A stretch of DNA of 9,357 nucleotides from Thiotrichaceae bacterium. Lineage in GTDB: Bacteria; Pseudomonadota; Gammaproteobacteria; Thiotrichales; Thiotrichaceae. Below are positions 5,209 through 9,357 of the stretch, one piece after another. Made by a program: the position numbers and the translations under genes. The notes below the pieces were generated by a model. That model was not told the origin of the DNA. It saw only the letters and a list, made by a program, of their open reading frames with translations, and did not search any database. The DNA lies in the NCBI GenBank assembly GCA_027030285.1, contig JALVFC010000323.1, positions 1 to 9,357 on the forward strand. Reading direction: 5' to 3'. Each line of letters opens with the position of its first letter. Position 1 is the stretch's first letter.

Positions 5209-7095
5209 TTACTTTTTGATAATCGCCTGCATCTTTTTTAATAGCTTGCTATCAGGGTGTTTTTTCAGCATTTCATTTAATACCCTGGTCGCTTCATCCT
5301 GCTCACCTTTTTTTGCCAGCACCTCAACCAGGTGACTTGCCACTTCCGGATCCTGAAGCTTTTGATATGCCAGACGCAAGTAACGCTCGGCATCCTGCAA
5401 ATCACCCTTGCGATAGGCAACCCACCCCAAGCTATCGATAATAGCGGGATCGTCCGGTTTTAGCTCATAGGCTTTTTTTATATAACCATAGGCTTCATCA
5501 AAGCGTGAGGTATGCACGGATAGAATATACCCCAAGGCATTTAATGCCGCCGGATGATTGCTGTCAATGGTCAGAATCTGTAGTAATTTTTCCTCGGATT
5601 TCTGGATTTGCTCAACATCCTCATAAAGCAGAGCCTGAGAATAGATAATGTCCAGGTCATTTGGAAACAGTTGCTCCGCTTTTCTGTTGGAATCCAGTGC
5701 CTCCTCATAGCGACCATCCTTGCGCAACAACTCACTTTCCAGCAAATAAATTTCTGACTTTAGCTTGTTCCCCTTTTTGTTATCCTCAGTATGTTGCAGG
5801 CGCTGCTGCAAATATGCCAGCGCACTCTCCAACCCCTCCTTCTCCTGCAATACATTCGTGATACGCAAAGGAATTTTCATGTCATCACTATCTGCATCTA
5901 TGGCTCTGTACTCCCGCAATGCAGCAACATACTTCTTCTGTTCTTCAAAAATCAGTCCGCGAAAATAATGCGCATTGAATCCCTGCCCCTTGACCGATTG
6001 CAATTTTTCCACCAGAGGCAGACTTTGCTCATACCGCTTGTCACGCATATTGATGGCAATCATGTCTAATAACAACTCGACATGATCTGGATGCTTTTCA
6101 TACACCTGCCCCAGTAAAGCAACTGCTGCATCAACTTTCCCCATTGATGCCATAATGCGCGCATAATCCTGTTGCGTCTCAGGGTCAGCTGCCTCTGCAA
6201 TTAGCCGTTTCAGCTCCTGCAATGCCTGTTCCGGTTTATCAAGCACGCTATATGCCTTGACGCGCAATAAAGCTATCTTGTTCTGCAACTCCTTGTCTTT
6301 TACCTGTGCAAATGATTGCGATGCGGATATCACTTCTTCATATAAACCAGCACGCATGGCAAACAGGGCTAAATAATAACTGGCGTTGTCTGATTGCCTA
6401 TCTGCTGATTGCTGGAGATATTGTTTGAGTGTGTAGTAGGCGGCTTCCATATCAGCCTGACGTTCTAGCAATGCAACAGCGACATCAAGCGATTGAACAC
6501 TGGTCGCAGATACCTCTTTTGAAGCTGCGAATGTCGCTTTAACAAGTTGCGAGAGTATTTTGGCGGATGCCACATAATCTTTATGCTGTTGATAAAGCAA
6601 TACCAGATACTGGTTGACTTCATCTGCATCAGGCTGGATTGCTTTCCAGCGCTTTGCTGCGGTTAATGCCTGCTCATAGTCACCACTTTTTATAGCCAGT
6701 TCAGTGGCGCGCCTAGCGATACCAATATTGCCTTGCTCTTGAGATATCTGATCAGGATTATCCTGGACATCACGCGCTGAGGCTGCCAGTAACTGGCTAT
6801 ATAGCTGACTGGATTGCTGATAATCTTTTTGCTGGAAGTAAGTCTCTGCCAGCAATACATGGTAGATATTTTCACCATAGGCATCCAGCTCTTGTGTGTT
6901 GACCTGACTGGCTACTTTCCGGTTTACCTTCCCGTCAGACTGAAGCATATGAGCTTCATCTCCTGAAGGCACAGCCAATACCCGTGCCGCTTTGTCATCT
7001 GATGAACAGGCGACCAATAACAGCAAAACAAGGGTAGTGAATACTTTTGCAAGCCCGTTTACTAGTCCTGATATTGACAAATGATGCATTAGCAT
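5209..7095 (-). CDS. TPR-repeat outer-membrane lipoprotein of unknown function
   Basis: A 628-aa protein with a lipoprotein signal peptide: a hydrophobic segment at about 18-29 and lipobox L27-V28-A29-C30. Serines at +2 and +3 predict sorting to the outer membrane by Lol. The rest is almost entirely helical tetratricopeptide-like repeats. The clearest are at about 75-108, 125-158, 305-337, 375-402, 446-480, 481-513, 514-548, 550-583 and 584-617. In the C-terminal ones the W/L-G-Y-A-P positions are easy to see (for example SLGWVAYRKGDLQDAERYLRLAY at 555-577, quoted in parts: SLGWVAYRKGD, then DAERYLRLAY). There is no enzyme motif, so a scaffold role is inferred. A TPR gene at this place, between hemA and lolB, is also known in P. 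aeruginosa (PA4667, from memory). The ATG at 7095 has a weak ribosome binding site; ATG at 7089 is an alternative that keeps the same lipobox. Confidence 0.9.
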   Translation of the reverse strand: MLMHHLSISGLVNGLAKVFTTLVLLLLVACSSDDKAARVLAVPSGDEAHMLQSDGKVNRKVASQVNTQELDAYGENIYHVLLAETYFQQKDYQQSSQLYSQLLAASARDVQDNPDQISQEQGNIGIARRATELAIKSGDYEQALTAAKRWKAIQPDADEVNQYLVLLYQQHKDYVASAKILSQLVKATFAASKEVSATSVQSLDVAVALLERQADMEAAYYTLKQYLQQSADRQSDNASYYLALFAMRAGLYEEVISASQSFAQVKDKELQNKIALLRVKAYSVLDKPEQALQELKRLIAEAADPETQQDYARIMASMGKVDAAVALLGQVYEKHPDHVELLLDMIAINMRDKRYEQSLPLVEKLQSVKGQGFNAHYFRGLIFEEQKKYVAALREYRAIDADSDDMKIPLRITNVLQEKEGLESALAYLQQRLQHTEDNKKGNKLKSEIYLLESELLRKDGRYEEALDSNRKAEQLFPNDLDIIYSQALLYEDVEQIQKSEEKLLQILTIDSNHPAALNALGYILSVHTSRFDEAYGYIKKAYELKPDDPAIIDSLGWVAYRKGDLQDAERYLRLAYQKLQDPEVASHLVEVLAKKGEQDEATRVLNEMLKKHPDSKLLKKMQAIIKK

Positions 7096-7120
7096 TACCG
7101 TTTTTTATAGTAATAAGACC

Positions 7121-7149
7121 ATCATATTACACAATAGCCCCGCAATTAA
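7121..7149 (-). promoter_or_regulatory. Candidate sigma-70 promoter for the TPR gene
   Basis: On the minus strand TTAATT (7149-7144, 3 of 6 to consensus) is followed after exactly 17 nt by TATGAT (7126-7121, 5 of 6). Transcription would begin near 7114, leaving a leader of about 19 nt before the ATG at 7095. The -10 is good and the -35 poor; this is a visual match only. Confidence 0.35.
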
Positions 7150-7203
7150 GGAAATATTTTGATAACCACTTGTAATCTTCAGGCGACTAACCGAAAATCC
7201 CGA

Positions 7204-7215
7204 GCTGTTAACAGC
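7204..7215. promoter_or_regulatory. Perfect 12-bp palindrome upstream of hemA, possible operator
   Basis: GCTGTTAACAGC is its own reverse complement. It ends 3 bp before the TG of the candidate extended -10, so it would lie at about -30 to -19 relative to the predicted start of transcription, where a dimeric regulator would compete with or contact RNA polymerase. No known regulator consensus is claimed. A 12-bp palindrome can arise by chance over several kilobases only occasionally, and its placement is what draws attention. Confidence 0.35.
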
Positions 7216-7218
7216 ATA

Positions 7219-7227
7219 TGGTAAAAT
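7219..7227 (+). promoter_or_regulatory. Candidate extended -10 promoter for hemA-prfA
   Basis: TGG-TAAAAT matches the extended -10 form TGn-TATAAT with 5 of 6 in the hexamer. No -35 box is present at the right spacing, which extended -10 promoters tolerate. The expected transcription start, 6-7 nt downstream, falls at 7233-7235, on the hemA ATG. A weaker upstream alternative is TTGTAA (7170-7175) with 17-nt spacing to GAAAAT (7193-7198), which would give a leader of about 30 nt. Confidence 0.4.
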
Positions 7228-7233
7228 TACTGC

Positions 7234-8502
7234 ATGTCCATTCTTGTTGTCGGAGTCAGCCATCACACCGCCCCTGTCGATGTGCGTGAAAAATTCTCAT
7301 TTTCAGCTGAAGAACTGAATCAGGCGCTCAGCGTAATGGGTGAGATTGCAGCTGAGCGCATTATTCTATCGACCTGTAATCGTACAGAATTTTATCTGGC
7401 AACTGCTAGCACTACGGATAACGGCAAACAACTACAATCCCGACTGACACAGTGGCTGGCTAAATCACGCCAGATTGATCCTGCCAAACTGACTTCATAT
7501 TTATATACACATTTTGATGAGGATGCTGTTAAACACATTCTGCGCGTAGTCAGTGGTCTGGACTCCATGGTATTGGGTGAACCACAAATCCTCGGCCAGG
7601 TGAAAGCCTCACATCAACAGGCAATGGAGCATAAAACCACAGGTCCAGTACTGAACCGTCTAATGCAGTATTCATTCACCACCGCTAAAAAAGTGCGTAC
7701 ACAAACCGCAATTGGTGCAAACCCGGTCTCTGTTGCCTATGCCGCGGTGAGTCTCGCCAAACAGATATTTTCCAAACTGGATAAACAGACTGCCTTGCTG
7801 GTTGGTGCCGGAGAAACCATAGAGCTGGTCGGCAGACACCTGCATAGTAACGGTATCGGACATATCATTGTCGCAAACCGCAGTATTGACAAGGCACAAC
7901 ATCTTGCCAATGAATTTGACGGTGAAGCTATTGCCCTGGAAACCATCGCAGAGCGCCTGGCAGATGCCGACATCGTAATTTCATCCACTGCTGCCCCGAT
8001 TCCCATTATTGGCAAGGGCAGTGTCGAACGTGCCTTAAAGCAACGCAAGCACCAGCCGATTTTTATGGTTGATATTGCCGTACCACGCGATATCGAACCC
8101 GAAGTGGGCAAGCTGGATGATATCTATCTATATACCGTGGATGACTTGCAGTCGGTAATTGAAGAGAATATGCAATCCCGTCAGCAGGCCGCAGAGCAAG
8201 CCGAGCAAATGGTGGAACAGGAAGTTGGCAGCTTTATGGACTGGTTACGTGCACAAAGCCAGCTACAGCTGATACGCGACTATCGTACCCATACCAACCA
8301 GCTGAAAGAAGATGTGCTGCAAAAAGCACTCAAGCAGATTGAAAATGGCAAATCACCTGAAGATGCCCTGCAGTTTCTTGCCCATACACTCACCAACAAA
8401 CTATCTCACGCGCCAACAGCAGCCATGAACAAGGCAGCACATAGCGGCAATATTCAGTTACTGGAAGCGGCGCGTGACCTGCTGGACTTAAATAAAAAAT
8501 AA
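7234..8502 (+). CDS. hemA: Glutamyl-tRNA reductase
   Basis: GluTR reduces the glutamate on Glu-tRNA(Glu) with NADPH to glutamate 1-semialdehyde, the first step of C5-route heme synthesis. The length of 422 aa is normal. The N-terminus VVGVSHHTAPVDVREKFSF aligns with E. coli [23 protein letters not shown] and fixes the ATG at 7234. The catalytic cysteine is C48 in LSTCNRTEFYL. The substrate-recognition block GLDSMVLGEPQILGQVK is at 108-124. The NADPH-binding loop VGAGETIEL is at 190-198 and VDIAVPRDIEP at 280-290. From about 310 the glutamine- and glutamate-rich helical part is the dimerisation domain. There is no Shine-Dalgarno sequence in front of the ATG, unlike prfA. prfA begins 14 bp after the stop, so the two are cotranscribed, as in E. 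coli. Confidence 0.98.
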   Translation: MSILVVGVSHHTAPVDVREKFSFSAEELNQALSVMGEIAAERIILSTCNRTEFYLATASTTDNGKQLQSRLTQWLAKSRQIDPAKLTSYLYTHFDEDAVKHILRVVSGLDSMVLGEPQILGQVKASHQQAMEHKTTGPVLNRLMQYSFTTAKKVRTQTAIGANPVSVAYAAVSLAKQIFSKLDKQTALLVGAGETIELVGRHLHSNGIGHIIVANRSIDKAQHLANEFDGEAIALETIAERLADADIVISSTAAPIPIIGKGSVERALKQRKHQPIFMVDIAVPRDIEPEVGKLDDIYLYTVDDLQSVIEENMQSRQQAAEQAEQMVEQEVGSFMDWLRAQSQLQLIRDYRTHTNQLKEDVLQKALKQIENGKSPEDALQFLAHTLTNKLSHAPTAAMNKAAHSGNIQLLEAARDLLDLNKK

Positions 8503-8516
8503 GGTATTCGTTAACC

Positions 8517-9357
8517 GTGAAAGACTCAATTTATGCCAAACTGGAAAACTTAAGTGAACGCTATGAAGAAATCTCGGTGTTACTATCTGATCCGGACGTG
8601 ATCAGCGACCAGGATCAGTTTCGTAAGCTATCTATGGAATACAGCCAGCTTGAACCTGTGGTAAAAGAGTTTGCCACGTTTCAGCAAGTGTCAGAAGATC
8701 TACAAACAGCACAAGAAATGCTCGATGACCCGGAGCTTAAGGAAATGGCGCAGGAAGAGATTCAGGATGCCAACGCAAAGCTGGAGGCGCTGGAGCTGAG
8801 CTTGCAAAAGCACCTGCTCCCCAAAGATCCCAATGATGCCAGCAATGTGTTTCTGGAGATTCGTGCCGGTACGGGGGGAGATGAAGCGGCCATCTTTGCC
8901 GGAGACCTGTTTCGCATGTACACTCGCTTTGCCGAAAATCAGGGCTGGAAGGTTGAAATTGTCAGCCAGAATGAAGGCGATCATGGCGGTTACAAGGAAA
9001 TCATCAGTCGCGTCATAGGCAATAACGTGTATTCCCGCCTGAAGTTCGAATCCGGCGCGCATCGTGTACAGCGCGTGCCAGAGACAGAAACCCAGGGGCG
9101 CGTACACACCTCTGCCGCCACTGTTGCCATTATGCCGGAAATTGACGAAGTCGAAGCGATTACCATTAACCCTGCTGACTTGCGGGTAGATACCTTTCGG
9201 GCTTCGGGAGCTGGTGGTCAGCATGTTAACAAAACAGACTCGGCGGTGCGGCTAACGCATTTACCAACAGGAGTTTCCGTAGAATGTCAGGACGGGCGTT
9301 CACAGCATAAAAACAAGGCGCAGGCTCTATCCCTTTTGCAGTCAAAACTCTATGAAG
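8517..9357 (+). CDS. prfA: Peptide chain release factor 1, C-terminus cut by window edge
   Basis: RF1 recognises UAA and UAG stop codons and triggers peptide release. The visible 280 codons (of about 360) start at GTG 8517, which gives VKDSIYAKLENLSERYEE, aligned with E. coli MKPSIVAKLEALHERHEE. An AAGG lies 12 nt upstream (8501-8504), rather far. Residues 1-100 are the coiled N-terminal domain. The stop-codon reading motif is P188-E189-T190, at the same position as PAT in E. coli. The peptidyl-hydrolysis motif GGQ is at 233-235, also the E. coli numbering, inside SGAGGQHVN. The next conserved block, ECQDGRSQHKNKAQA, is present, and the last part of domains 2-4 is outside the window. The 14-bp spacing puts it in an operon with hemA. 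prmC, which methylates the GGQ glutamine, often follows but is not seen here. Confidence 0.97.
   Translation, partial: MKDSIYAKLENLSERYEEISVLLSDPDVISDQDQFRKLSMEYSQLEPVVKEFATFQQVSEDLQTAQEMLDDPELKEMAQEEIQDANAKLEALELSLQKHLLPKDPNDASNVFLEIRAGTGGDEAAIFAGDLFRMYTRFAENQGWKVEIVSQNEGDHGGYKEIISRVIGNNVYSRLKFESGAHRVQRVPETETQGRVHTSAATVAIMPEIDEVEAITINPADLRVDTFRASGAGGQHVNKTDSAVRLTHLPTGVSVECQDGRSQHKNKAQALSLLQSKLYE

Larger units (their letters stand above)
7096..7233. promoter_or_regulatory. Divergent promoter region between the TPR gene and hemA
   Basis: This 138-bp gap lies between two divergent genes, so it must carry the promoters of the minus-strand cluster and of hemA-prfA unless transcription enters from elsewhere. 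It is A+T-rich next to the TPR gene. The candidates are listed as separate entries: a minus-strand sigma-70-like box pair at 7121-7149, a plus-strand extended -10 at 7219-7227, and a perfect 12-bp palindrome at 7204-7215. Confidence 0.75.

Noticed and set aside
8700..9224. A 174-codon open frame on the minus strand.
   Set aside because: It is the shadow of prfA, which shows PxT and GGQ at the canonical positions in the plus-strand frame.
1..9357. A hidden mobile element, defence system or CRISPR array.
   Set aside because: All sizeable coding sequence is explained by conserved housekeeping genes, with no transposase, integrase, toxin-antitoxin pair or regularly spaced repeat, and no gaps large enough to hold one.

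Overview
The window looks like a chromosomal housekeeping locus of a gammaproteobacterium. The evidence is the gene order, the protein sequences (LolB, RF1 and GluTR of gammaproteobacterial type, a long Ctc/TL5-type L25) and a moderate G+C content. The order prfA-hemA-(TPR lipoprotein)-lolB-ispE-tRNA-Gln-prs-rplY-pth-ychF matches, from memory, the arrangement in Pseudomonas aeruginosa. E. coli keeps parts of it as prs-ispE-lolB-hemA-prfA plus pth-ychF. I cannot name the genus from the sequence alone.

Layout. A single divergent promoter region at 7096-7233 organises the window. To its left, everything reads on the minus strand: a TPR lipoprotein (5209-7095), lolB (4416-5051), ispE (3580-4416), tRNA-Gln(UUG) (3470-3544), prs (2418-3383), rplY (1631-2320), pth (1038-1619) and ychF (cut by the left edge, 1-819). 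To its right, hemA (7234-8502) and prfA (8517 to the right edge) form a plus-strand pair. No gene-free stretch exceeds about 220 bases. The two largest gaps on the minus side each hold a long inverted repeat (919-1009 and 5099-5179).

Function. Most genes serve translation: rplY (ribosome), pth (peptidyl-tRNA recycling), ychF (ribosome-associated P-loop ATPase), prfA (termination) and tRNA-Gln. Others make essential precursors: prs (PRPP), ispE (isoprenoids by the MEP route) and hemA (5-aminolevulinate from Glu-tRNA). Two are outer-membrane proteins: LolB and the TPR lipoprotein. All intact genes carry the expected catalytic motifs, and I see no pseudogene, insertion sequence, CRISPR array or foreign gene.

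I found no new multi-gene system. The signals that gene annotation does not explain are nucleotide-level: a perfect 13-bp hairpin with a 3-nt loop inside the pth coding region over its catalytic motif, the two long intergenic inverted repeats (one with mutually exclusive pairings), and a hemA start that lies where transcription should begin from an extended -10 box, next to a perfect 12-bp palindrome.
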